Shown piece by piece: positions 15,199-21,365 of a DNA stretch of 23,969 bases. Below the pieces are notes generated by a model. It saw only the letters and a list, made by a program, of their open reading frames with translations, ran no database searches and had not been told where the DNA came from. Position numbers and translations under genes: made by a program. Positions within the stretch are counted from its first letter, which is position 1, and every line of letters begins with the position of its first letter. This DNA is from DAIMZM01 sp036733985 (GTDB lineage Bacteria > Bacillota > Dehalobacteriia > UBA4068): positions 1-23,969 of the forward strand of contig DAIMZM010000029.1 of assembly GCA_036733985.1 (NCBI GenBank). The letters run 5' to 3'.

Positions 15199-15678
15199 GT
15201 GGATAAGGACGACCTGATCAGCATCGGCACCATCGGCCTGATCAAAGGCATCGGCACCTTTTCCCCGGATAAAGGGACCAGGCTGGCCACTTATGCGGCC
15301 CGCTGCATTGAAAACGAGGTGCTGATGTATCTGCGCGCCATCCGCAACCAGCGCACAGAGATCTCCCTCTACGATCCGGTGGGGGCTGACCGGGAAGGCA
15401 ATGAGATCCTGCTCCTGGATATCCTGGGCTGCCGGGGCGCCACTGTGCAGGAGCGGGTGGAACAGGCGGAGGAAAGGCAGATTCTCCGCCAGCTGTTGCC
15501 GATCCTGGATGAGCAGGAACGCTATGTGCTGCGCCGCCGCTACGGGCTGGAAGGCTATCAGCGCTGCCCCCAGCGGGAAATCGCCAAGGAGCTGGGCATC
15601 TCCCGCTCCTATGTATCCCGCATTGAGAAAAAGGCGGTGGAAAAGCTGCGGGCCGAGTTTGAGAAAAGCTGCCGTTAA
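15199..15678 (+). CDS. sigK: Sporulation sigma factor sigma-K, 5'-truncated (downstream part only)
   Basis: 160 residues from GTG 15199. The frame matches mother-cell sigma-K: DDLISIGTIGLIKGI (region 2.2), KGTRLATYAARCIENEVLM (2.3-2.4), EISLYDPVGADREGNEILLL, and region 4 QREIAKELGISRSYVSRIEK. Homology reaches back to codons for KKFESSG from about 15178. Upstream of that the frame gives unrelated residues up to a TAG at 15112-15114, with no ATG, GTG or TTG. The first 60-70 residues of sigma-K (leader and region 2.1) are therefore missing. No ribosome binding site precedes the GTG. The retained part has no frameshift and is highly conserved, which suits the 3' half of a split sigK such as spoIIIC of B. 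subtilis, but a remnant cannot be excluded. It lies between the xdh genes and xdhC. Confidence 0.8.
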   Translation: MDKDDLISIGTIGLIKGIGTFSPDKGTRLATYAARCIENEVLMYLRAIRNQRTEISLYDPVGADREGNEILLLDILGCRGATVQERVEQAEERQILRQLLPILDEQERYVLRRRYGLEGYQRCPQREIAKELGISRSYVSRIEKKAVEKLRAEFEKSCR

Positions 15679-15699
15679 GACGGGGGAAGCCAAAACAGG

Positions 15700-15730
15700 A
15701 AAAACCGCGAACCATTGGTTCGCGGTTTTT
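15700..15730. terminator. Bidirectional intrinsic terminator between sigK fragment and xdhC
   Basis: A perfect 14-bp stem: AAAAACCGCGAACC (15700-15713) and GGTTCGCGGTTTTT (15717-15730) with a 3-base loop. The A-run on one side and T-run on the other make it work in both directions, serving sigK (+) and xdhC (-), which converge here. Confidence 0.92.
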
Positions 15731-15755
15731 ATTTTGCCTAAAGCTGAATCCGGCG

Positions 15756-16787
15756 TTACTTTTTGCAGCCCTTGCCCATATGCCCGGCCCGGACCCGGAT
15801 CAGTTCTCCGGCCACGCTGACGGCGATCTCCGCCGGGGTTTCCGCCAGGATATCCAGGCCGATGGGCCAATGGACGAAATCGATTTTCTCCTTTGGGATA
15901 CCGTCTTTCAGCAGCTTTTCCGTGGCGATCTTGATCTTTGCCCGGCTGCCGATCACCCCCACATAAGCGGTATCCTTCAGCAGGGCCTGGTACTGCAGCT
16001 CATAATCATGGGCATGCCCCCGGGTCATGATGACGATATAGTCGTTCACGCCGATCTGGAGAAAGGCATCCACATCGTCAAATTCCCGGCAGAAGGTCTG
16101 GAATACGCCGGGGAACAGTTCCGGCTGGGTAAATTCCGGCCGGTCGTCAATGACCACGCAGCGAAAACCCAAATGGGCCAGCAGGGGCACCAGTTCCTGG
16201 GAGACGTGGCCGCCGCCGAATACCAGCACCCGGCCGGCCAGATTGATGGGCTCGCTATAGAAATGGCGGCCCTCCAGGCTGAAACGCCGGGCAGCCCCGC
16301 CTAAGCCGGGCAAAGCCGCTTCCGGCAAATCCAGGCCCAGCAGGCCGGTTTCCTGATGGTACAAGCCCATGGCGCAGCTGTCGTCCGGCGCGAATTCATA
16401 GAGCATCCAGACGTCGCCATCCTTTTGCATAAGCTGCAGGGCAGTGGCGCAGAGCCGGTGCATAGCCTGATCTTCAGCGGAAATGTAATGGAAATAAATG
16501 ATCACATTGCCGCCGCAGATCATGCCGATATCTTCCACATCATTGGTGTTCAGCCGGAAAGCATGGGTCAGGGAGCGGCCTGCTTTCAGCGCCTCCTGGG
16601 CCGTTAGAATGGACTGATACTCCACCGCGCCGCCGCCCACCGTGCCATAGCGCCGGCCTTCTTTGCCCACCAGCATATGAGCGCCGGGGCCCCGGGGCGC
16701 GGAGCCGGAATCCCCCACAATACTGGCCAAAACCGTATCTTCCCCCCGCTCAATGGCTTCCTGGATCAGAGAGAACATTTTTTTCAT
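15756..16787 (-). CDS. xdhC: XdhC/CoxI family molybdenum cofactor maturation protein
   Basis: 343 residues. The N-terminal XdhC/CoxI domain has GDSGSAPRGPGAHMLVG and RRYGTVGGGAVEY (residues 25-57) and MICGGNV (89-95). The C-terminal Rossmann domain starts VLVFGGGHVSQELVPLLAHLGF (187 onward) and includes VIMTRGHAHDYE and YVGVIGSRAK. XdhC binds Mo-cofactor, promotes its sulphuration and hands it to xanthine-dehydrogenase-type enzymes in the cytoplasm, so its client is most likely the hydroxylase at 11464-15114. The ATG at 16785-16787 has AGGAGG seven bases upstream. It is transcribed toward the xdh operon and separated from it by the sigma-K fragment. A sigma-A-like promoter overlapping a palindrome lies upstream. 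Confidence 0.95.
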   Translation of the reverse strand: MKKMFSLIQEAIERGEDTVLASIVGDSGSAPRGPGAHMLVGKEGRRYGTVGGGAVEYQSILTAQEALKAGRSLTHAFRLNTNDVEDIGMICGGNVIIYFHYISAEDQAMHRLCATALQLMQKDGDVWMLYEFAPDDSCAMGLYHQETGLLGLDLPEAALPGLGGAARRFSLEGRHFYSEPINLAGRVLVFGGGHVSQELVPLLAHLGFRCVVIDDRPEFTQPELFPGVFQTFCREFDDVDAFLQIGVNDYIVIMTRGHAHDYELQYQALLKDTAYVGVIGSRAKIKIATEKLLKDGIPKEKIDFVHWPIGLDILAETPAEIAVSVAGELIRVRAGHMGKGCKK

Positions 16788-16823
16788 TGCCTATCCTCCT
16801 CGCGGCAGATAATCTACCAGTAC

Positions 16824-16852
16824 AATATAACATAATAGACCCTTTTTAGCAA
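16824..16852 (-). promoter_or_regulatory. Candidate sigma-A promoter for xdhC
   Basis: On the minus strand TTGCTA (16852-16847), a 17-base spacer and TATATT (16829-16824), about 37 bases before the xdhC start. The -35 element overlaps the edge of the perfect inverted repeat at 16849-16879. Confidence 0.6.
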
Positions 16853-16879
16853 AGGTTTTTCAGCAGGAAAAACCTTTGC
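16849..16879. repeat. Perfect 13-bp inverted repeat between divergent xdhC and asparaginase genes
   Basis: GCAAAGGTTTTTC (16849-16861) and GAAAAACCTTTGC (16867-16879) are perfect arms around a 5-base centre. No T-run follows on either strand, so it is not a terminator. Its position over the xdhC -35 and about 50 bases before the asparaginase start suggests an operator shared by the two divergent genes. Confidence 0.6.
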
Positions 16880-16931
16880 CAAGTGGTATTATTTAATAGT
16901 TAGGGTAATATGATCATAAAAGAGGCGGCTT

Positions 16932-17939
16932 ATGAGCGAAATTTTGATGGAAGTCACTAGGGGCCCCCTGGCGGAAAACCTGCTCCGGGGTCATTTGGCC
17001 GTGCTAGGAGAAAACGGGCGCCTGCAGGCCTTTTGCGGCGACCCGGACTATGTGAGCTATCTGCGTTCCGCGGCCAAGCCCCTGCAGGCTTCGGCAGCGG
17101 TGGAGGCCGGGGTTATCGCCCATTACGGCATCAGCCAGGAAGAGCTGGCGGTGATGTGCGGCTCCCATCTGGGCGAGGACGTCCATGTGCGGGCTGTGAC
17201 AAGCATTCTCCATAAAATCGGCCTGACCGAGGCGGATCTGACCCTGGGCCCGGAGCTGTCCTTAAGCAAAGACTTACGGGAACAGCGCCTGGCCGATCAT
17301 CTGCCGCCCCGGAAAATCTACAATAACTGCTCGGGCAAGCACAGCTGCATGCTGGCCTTATGCCAGTATTACGGCTATGATTACGGGGCATACCAGCGCC
17401 TGGAGCATCCGGTGCAGCAGCTGATCCTGCAGACCCTGGCCGCTTATGCGGATTATCCGGCGGAACGGATCATCATCGGCGTAGACGGCTGCGGCGTACC
17501 GGTTTTCGCCCTGCCCCTGCGCCAAATGGCCCTGGCTTATTACCGCCTCTGCAATCCGGAAAATTTGCCGCCGGCCCGGGCCGGGGCAGCCCGGCTGATT
17601 ACCGCGGCCATGGCCCGGCATCCGGAAATGGTGGCGGGAACAGGCCGCTTCTGCACCGAGCTGATGCGGGCCACCCAAGGCCGGATCATTGGCAAACTGG
17701 GGGCGGACGGGGTCTACTGCTGCGCCCCCCAAGGCGGGAAAACAGCCATTGCCCTGAAGATGGAGGACGGCAGCGGCCAAGCCCTGGCGCCGGTAATGGT
17801 CAGCGCCCTGACCCAGCTGGGCCTGCTGACCGCTGGGGAACAGCAAGCCCTGAAAGCCTTCGCCGCCATCGATAATTACAATTGCCAGGGAGAGCGGGTG
17901 GGCCAGTGGCGGCCCGTCTTCACCCTGAGGCAAGCATGA
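16932..17939 (+). CDS. Asparaginase II family protein (Rhizobium etli-type)
   Basis: 335 residues of the asparaginase II family (PF06089 type), unrelated to E. coli AnsA/AnsB. The conserved blocks are RSAAKPLQA (Ser46, Lys49), MCGSHLGE (Ser78), YNNCSGKHSCM (Cys133, Lys136), GVDGCGVPVFALPL (Cys187) and AGTGRFCTELM, with a lysine in RIIGKLGADG (Lys255). These correspond by order to the two Ser-Lys pairs and the metal-binding cysteines and lysine of the Rhizobium enzyme. The expected reaction is L-asparagine to aspartate and ammonia in the cytoplasm, though members may act on other amides. The start ATG 16932-16934 follows AGAGGCGG. YqeG follows at once, probably in the same transcript. The inverted repeat upstream may control it. 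Confidence 0.9.
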   Translation: MSEILMEVTRGPLAENLLRGHLAVLGENGRLQAFCGDPDYVSYLRSAAKPLQASAAVEAGVIAHYGISQEELAVMCGSHLGEDVHVRAVTSILHKIGLTEADLTLGPELSLSKDLREQRLADHLPPRKIYNNCSGKHSCMLALCQYYGYDYGAYQRLEHPVQQLILQTLAAYADYPAERIIIGVDGCGVPVFALPLRQMALAYYRLCNPENLPPARAGAARLITAAMARHPEMVAGTGRFCTELMRATQGRIIGKLGADGVYCCAPQGGKTAIALKMEDGSGQALAPVMVSALTQLGLLTAGEQQALKAFAAIDNYNCQGERVGQWRPVFTLRQA

Positions 17940-17946
17940 GGTGAAC

Positions 17947-18453
17947 ATGCGCAAAAAACCCGGATTTAAAGCTGATTTTGAGGTCACGGCCCTCTGCCGC
18001 ATCCCCTTGGCGGAATTGCGCCGGCGGGGCGTGCGGGGCCTGATCTTTGACCTGGATAATACCATCACCGCCTGGCACAGCATGGAGATCTCTCCGGAAG
18101 TACGGGAATGGTTTGCGACCCTGCCGGAACAGGGCTTCAGCGCCTGCATCCTCTCTAACAGCCATCAGGAGCGGGTGCTGCCCATGGGCCGCACACTGAG
18201 CCTGCCTGCCCTGCATATGGCCAGGAAGCCTTTGGTTACCGGCTACTTGCGGGCCTGCCGGGAACTGGGCCTGAAGCCGGAGGAAGTGGCGATGATCGGC
18301 GACCAGCTGCTGACGGATATTTGGGGCGGCAACCGGGCCGGGCTCACCACGGTGCTGCTGACCGAGCTGATCGATAACCGGGAATTCCTGGGCACCCGCC
18401 TCTTTTCCCGGCGGGTGGAAAAACTGCTCCGCCGCCCCAAAAGGCCGCGCTGA
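17947..18453 (+). CDS. yqeG: YqeG family HAD phosphatase
   Basis: 168 residues, HAD superfamily subclass IIIA. Motif I is GLIFDLDNTIT (Asp35, Asp37), motif II is CILSNSHQ (Ser70), motif III is MARKPL (Lys94), and motif IV is AMIGDQLLTDIWGGNRAG (Asp119, Asp124). Length and sequence are typical of Firmicute YqeG, related to mitochondrial GEP4-type phosphatidylglycerophosphate phosphatases, so a lipid phosphate substrate is possible. The ATG at 17947 is chosen with GAGGTG just before it; the GTG at 17941 lies inside that ribosome site. It begins 7 bases after the asparaginase stop. A strong terminator follows. In many Firmicutes yqeG is next to yqeH/aroE; here it is not. Confidence 0.93.
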   Translation: MRKKPGFKADFEVTALCRIPLAELRRRGVRGLIFDLDNTITAWHSMEISPEVREWFATLPEQGFSACILSNSHQERVLPMGRTLSLPALHMARKPLVTGYLRACRELGLKPEEVAMIGDQLLTDIWGGNRAGLTTVLLTELIDNREFLGTRLFSRRVEKLLRRPKRPR

Positions 18454-18466
18454 ACAAGAACCGCCG

Positions 18467-18496
18467 GGAACCCCGCTTGAGCGGGGTTCCTTTTTT
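18467..18496 (+). terminator. Intrinsic terminator after yqeG
   Basis: GGAACCCCGC (18467-18476) pairs with GCGGGGTTCC (18481-18490), a TTGA loop, then a run of T to 18496. It begins 13 bases after the yqeG stop. Confidence 0.93.
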
Positions 18497-18510
18497 ACGC
18501 AGATACGCAG

Positions 18511-18542
18511 AAAAAACGCGGGCTCCTGAACGGGAACCCGCG
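18511..18542 (-). terminator. Intrinsic terminator after the hisA-like gene
   Basis: On the minus strand CGCGGGTTCC (18542-18533) pairs with GGAGCCCGCG (18526-18517), with one G-U pair, followed by TTTTTT (18516-18511). The G-U would be an A-C mismatch in the plus direction, so it acts on minus-strand transcripts, downstream of the gene at 18584. Confidence 0.85.
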
Positions 18543-18583
18543 AAAAACAGCAAAAGAAGCGCTTGGCTATGCCGCCAGCGGGC

Positions 18584-19300
18584 TTAGCCCGCGGCGATTT
18601 TCATGGCTTTTCTTAAATCAATGGCGCCGGTATAAATAGCTTTGCCAATGATCAGGCTTTCCGCGCCCATGGCTTTCAGCTTCTCAATAGCCTCATAAGT
18701 GCAAACGCCCCCGGCAATCACCGTCTTCATGCCGCTGCTTTCGATGATCTCGGCAATGCCTTCAAAGTTCGGCCCTTTCATGGTGCCGTAACGCCGCAGA
18801 TCCGTATAGATGAGCTTTTCCATGCCGATGGCGCGGATTTCCGCCAACAGCTTCACCACGCTTTTGGCAGCGGAGGTCTCAAAGCCTTCGATGGCGGCCA
18901 TGCCGTCCCGGCCGTCTACCCCGGGGATCACCCGGTCGCCGAACTGGGCAAAAGCCTTGGCTGTCAGCTCTCCGTTCCGCAGCACAGCGCTGCTCAAAAC
19001 CACCCGGCTCACGCCTAAGGATAGCAGGGTGCTGATGTTTTCCAGGCTGCGGACGCCGCCGGAATGCTGTATTTTGACGCCGGAATACTCCGCCAGCTCC
19101 TGAATGATGCGCAGATTGCAGAGATGGCCGGAAAAAGCGCCGTCCAGATCGGTGATATGTACCCATTCCGCGCCTAAATCCTTTAAAATAATGGCTTGCT
19201 CCAGGGGATCGTCGGAATAAACGCTATGCTCAGGCGTTTTATCGCCCAGCACCCGGGCGCAGGCGCCTTCGCGCAGATCAATAGCGGGGATGATATCCAA
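18584..19300 (-). CDS. hisA: HisA-like phosphoribosyl isomerase with altered catalytic position
   Basis: 238 residues, a (beta/alpha)8 barrel like HisA (ProFAR isomerase). AIDLREG carries Asp8, VHITDLDGAF is near residue 47, HSGGVRSLENI is the first phosphate loop, PGVDGRDG carries Asp129, and IAGGVCTYEAI is the second phosphate loop. The segment usually read as TD-x-x-(R/K)DGT is TDLRRYGTMKGPN here: the aspartate that acts with Asp8 in catalysis is Tyr171. It is a single gene, with no other his gene in view. The start is TTG 19298-19300, ten bases after AAGGAG; no ATG lies in frame nearby. A TrpR-like regulator precedes it by 61 bases and is probably co-transcribed. Either a relaxed HisA or a related isomerase with another substrate is possible. 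Confidence 0.82.
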   Translation of the reverse strand: MDIIPAIDLREGACARVLGDKTPEHSVYSDDPLEQAIILKDLGAEWVHITDLDGAFSGHLCNLRIIQELAEYSGVKIQHSGGVRSLENISTLLSLGVSRVVLSSAVLRNGELTAKAFAQFGDRVIPGVDGRDGMAAIEGFETSAAKSVVKLLAEIRAIGMEKLIYTDLRRYGTMKGPNFEGIAEIIESSGMKTVIAGGVCTYEAIEKLKAMGAESLIIGKAIYTGAIDLRKAMKIAAG

Positions 19301-19361
19301 TGAACACTCACTCCTTACAGGAACATAGTCTTACAGAAACACAATTGGGAGTAGATCAGGC

Positions 19362-19658
19362 TTATTGCTTTTGCTCTTTCAGGCGGTTGATAATTATTTT
19401 ATAGCCTTCCGCCCCATAAAACAAGGAATTTTTCACCCTGCTGATGGTGGCTGTGGAAGCGCCGGTGTTTTTGGAAATCACGGTATATGTTTCGTTATCC
19501 AGCAGCATCTTCGCCACCTGCAGCCTTTGGGCCAGGGATTTTAACTCCGGGATGGTGGTCAGATCCTCAAAAAAGGCATAGCATTCCTCAATGGTTTCCA
19601 GGGCCAAAAAAGCTTGGAACAAGTCGTCTATGCTGTCGCATTTGAACCTGCTGTCCAT
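19362..19658 (-). CDS. yerC: YerC/YecD family TrpR-like transcriptional regulator
   Basis: 98 residues starting MDSRFKCDSIDDLFQAFLAL. This is the YerC subgroup of the TrpR fold: helices with CYAFFEDLTTIPELKSLAQRLQVAKMLL, then a helix-turn-helix YTVISKNTGASTATISRVKNSL, then the C-terminal helix EGYKIIINRLKEQ. The ATG at 19656-19658 has GGAGAGG eight bases upstream; the longer reading from 19679 would include that ribosome site. Comparative genomics has linked YerC-type proteins (HisR) to histidine biosynthesis control in Firmicutes, which fits the hisA-like gene immediately downstream. It has its own strong promoter with a short palindrome at the expected transcription start, so self-regulation is plausible. 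Confidence 0.92.
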   Translation of the reverse strand: MDSRFKCDSIDDLFQAFLALETIEECYAFFEDLTTIPELKSLAQRLQVAKMLLDNETYTVISKNTGASTATISRVKNSLFYGAEGYKIIINRLKEQKQ

Positions 19659-19734
19659 GAATGTGACCTCTCCTTTCAAATGCCCGCTCTAAGGAACGTG
19701 CTTTGTGAATAATTAATATTCTATCATAGTAAAG

Positions 19735-19763
19735 ATTATATAACATAACGTACTAAAGTTCAA
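19735..19763 (-). promoter_or_regulatory. Strong sigma-A promoter for yerC-hisA
   Basis: On the minus strand TTGAAC (19763-19758), a 17-base spacer, TATAAT (19740-19735). The palindrome CTATCATAG (19721-19729) sits at about the transcription start and is a candidate operator for the TrpR-like product. Confidence 0.75.
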
Positions 19764-19783
19764 TGCGTATTTAGAATTTCTCC

Positions 19784-20716
19784 TCAGGCCATCCGGGCAT
19801 AGAAAAACCAGGCCAGGACAAATTGGGCCCCTGTCCAAAGCAGGGCGTGGACAACAGGATATTTTTGCCGCTTCAGCCCGCTGACGCTAAAGGCCGCGCC
19901 CAAAATCAGCATGCCGCCGGTGAATAAAGCGCCGAATAGGGCCATCAGGCCAAAGTACTCTACCCGGTTTAGCCCCACCCCGGCGGAAACCATGCTCAGG
20001 GTGCGCACCAGAGGATAGGGGTTCAGGGTGGCCAGCAGCCCCAGCACCGCCTGATCCCGAAGGCGTACCAGAATCAGGTAAACAGCGATCAAAACCGTTC
20101 CCACCGCGGCGGCGGGAAAGCGGCGGCCGGCAGGGGCCTGGCCAGGCAAATAGAGCAACAAGGCCGGGAGCGGGGCCAGCAGCCAGAGGGCTTCCCGTAC
20201 GGCCAGGGGCAGCCAGGGCTCAGGCTGGCCCTGGGGTTTCAGCATAGCCAGGTCATACTTGGGCAGCAGCATCAGGGTATCCAGAATTGCCCAGAAAAAC
20301 AGCATGGCCGCCACCAGCACAGACATGCGCTTCAAAGCCGCCTCCCCCAGGTAAGCGCTATAGCCATAAACCAGGGTAATCAGCAGCAGAAGCAGCCAGG
20401 CCGGGGGGGCTTCCGCCCACCAATAAACCAGCATCTTCAGGCTGGCGGCCAGCAGCCAGCCATTGACCAGCAGCAAATAGACAGTGAAAGGCCAGCGCCA
20501 AATAGAATCGGCCAGGCTTTGCCTGAGATTCAGGCCCCGCCTGCCCGCCCAAATAACCAGGCCCCAGGCCAGCAGCGCCGCCACGACCGCGGCCAGCATC
20601 GCCCGCCAGTCCCCGCCATCCCCGCCCAGGGCTGCCAGGCCGGAAAGCAGCAAGAGGGCGGCGGCGGCTCCGGACTGCCGCTGTTCCTGCACGTCCTTAC
20701 CCCCAGGCCTACTCAT
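19784..20716 (-). CDS. gerB: GerB-family spore germination permease (short, divergent)
   Basis: About 310 residues, with eight to nine predicted membrane helices. It is the GerAB-type (APC superfamily) subunit of a nutrient germinant receptor in the inner spore membrane. Diagnostic parts are LMLLPKYDLAMLKPQG with VREALWLLAPLPALLLYLPG in the middle, and NPYPLVRTLSMVSAGVGLNRVEYFG near the C-terminus, matching the fP-x-x-l-R-x-i...R-x-E pattern of the family. The N-terminal helices are hardly recognisable and the protein is some 50 residues shorter than usual. The ATG at 20714-20716 overlaps the gerC stop but has no clear ribosome site. GTG 20690-20692, six bases after GGGGGT, is an alternative. 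It is the last gene of the ger operon. Confidence 0.78.
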   Translation of the reverse strand: MSRPGGKDVQEQRQSGAAAALLLLSGLAALGGDGGDWRAMLAAVVAALLAWGLVIWAGRRGLNLRQSLADSIWRWPFTVYLLLVNGWLLAASLKMLVYWWAEAPPAWLLLLLITLVYGYSAYLGEAALKRMSVLVAAMLFFWAILDTLMLLPKYDLAMLKPQGQPEPWLPLAVREALWLLAPLPALLLYLPGQAPAGRRFPAAAVGTVLIAVYLILVRLRDQAVLGLLATLNPYPLVRTLSMVSAGVGLNRVEYFGLMALFGALFTGGMLILGAAFSVSGLKRQKYPVVHALLWTGAQFVLAWFFYARMA

Positions 20717-21365
20717 AGGCATACAAAGCCGGCAGTTCCGCCTGGCCCACCAGGACGGAACCGGCCAGCACCAGCTTTTCCGCCTCATGCATCAGCAAAG
20801 GCAGGGCCACCGCCCCCTGGCCGGACAAGCGCTGCTGCAGATAATCCGCCAGGGTCAGGGCTTTGCTCTCGGTCAGCAGGGCTTGGCGGTTCAGGGCCTC
20901 GGCCAGCCCCTGGGCCACATATTCCCCTTCGCCGAACTTCGCGTTCAAAGCCGCTTCCGCTGAGCTGCCGGACAAAATCAGCAGGATGCCGGGGTTGAAG
21001 CGGAAATCCCGGTACATCTCAGTCAGCAGCGCGTCTGCGCCCTGTTCCGCCAGGGCCGCGCCCAGCACCAGGCTGACCGCATTGCTCCAATTAGGCTCTT
21101 TGTCCAAACGCAGGCGGAGAGCGGCCTCCAGCGCTTCCAGGCCGTCGCCTTCCACTGTGTAGGTCACGCCCTCCCCCGGCTCATTGCTGGTCTGCTGATG
21201 GGCCAGCTCCACCGTGAGCCGATACCCCCCGCCCTCAGCCGCGTCCAGGCCGATGCCGGTGATGATGGCCAGTTGGGAAAGCTCGGTATGGCTTTGGCAG
21301 CCGGAGAGCACCATAAACAGCAAAAGCAAAAGCAAAATCAGGCTGGTGCATTTAAAGATCATCAT
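20709..21365 (-). CDS. gerC: Ger(x)C-type spore germination lipoprotein, lacking the C-terminal domain
   Basis: 218 residues. The N-terminus MMIFKCTSLILLLLLLFMVL ends in the lipobox LSGC (Cys23), so it is a lipoprotein attached to the spore inner membrane. The mature part begins SHTELSQLAIITGIGLDAAEGG, typical of GerAC domain I. Full GerAC proteins run to about 370-400 residues with a C-terminal domain that ends in a helix-rich fold; this one stops after about 195 mature residues at LPALYAYE with no frameshift visible. The ATG at 21363-21365 overlaps the gerA stop, seven bases after GGGAGG; the longer reading to 21440 lies inside gerA. Gene order is A-C-B rather than A-B-C. Confidence 0.85.
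   Translation of the reverse strand: MMIFKCTSLILLLLLLFMVLSGCQSHTELSQLAIITGIGLDAAEGGGYRLTVELAHQQTSNEPGEGVTYTVEGDGLEALEAALRLRLDKEPNWSNAVSLVLGAALAEQGADALLTEMYRDFRFNPGILLILSGSSAEAALNAKFGEGEYVAQGLAEALNRQALLTESKALTLADYLQQRLSGQGAVALPLLMHEAEKLVLAGSVLVGQAELPALYAYE

Noticed and set aside
11464..15678. The idea that the xdh genes lie inside a skin-like prophage element ending at sigK
   Set aside because: No phage or recombinase gene is visible, and xdhC on the other side of sigK belongs functionally with xdh, so the boundary is unproven.
19301..19361. Direct repeat of CTTACAG between yerC and hisA
   Set aside because: Two 7-base copies in a short spacer are within chance expectation and have no symmetry.
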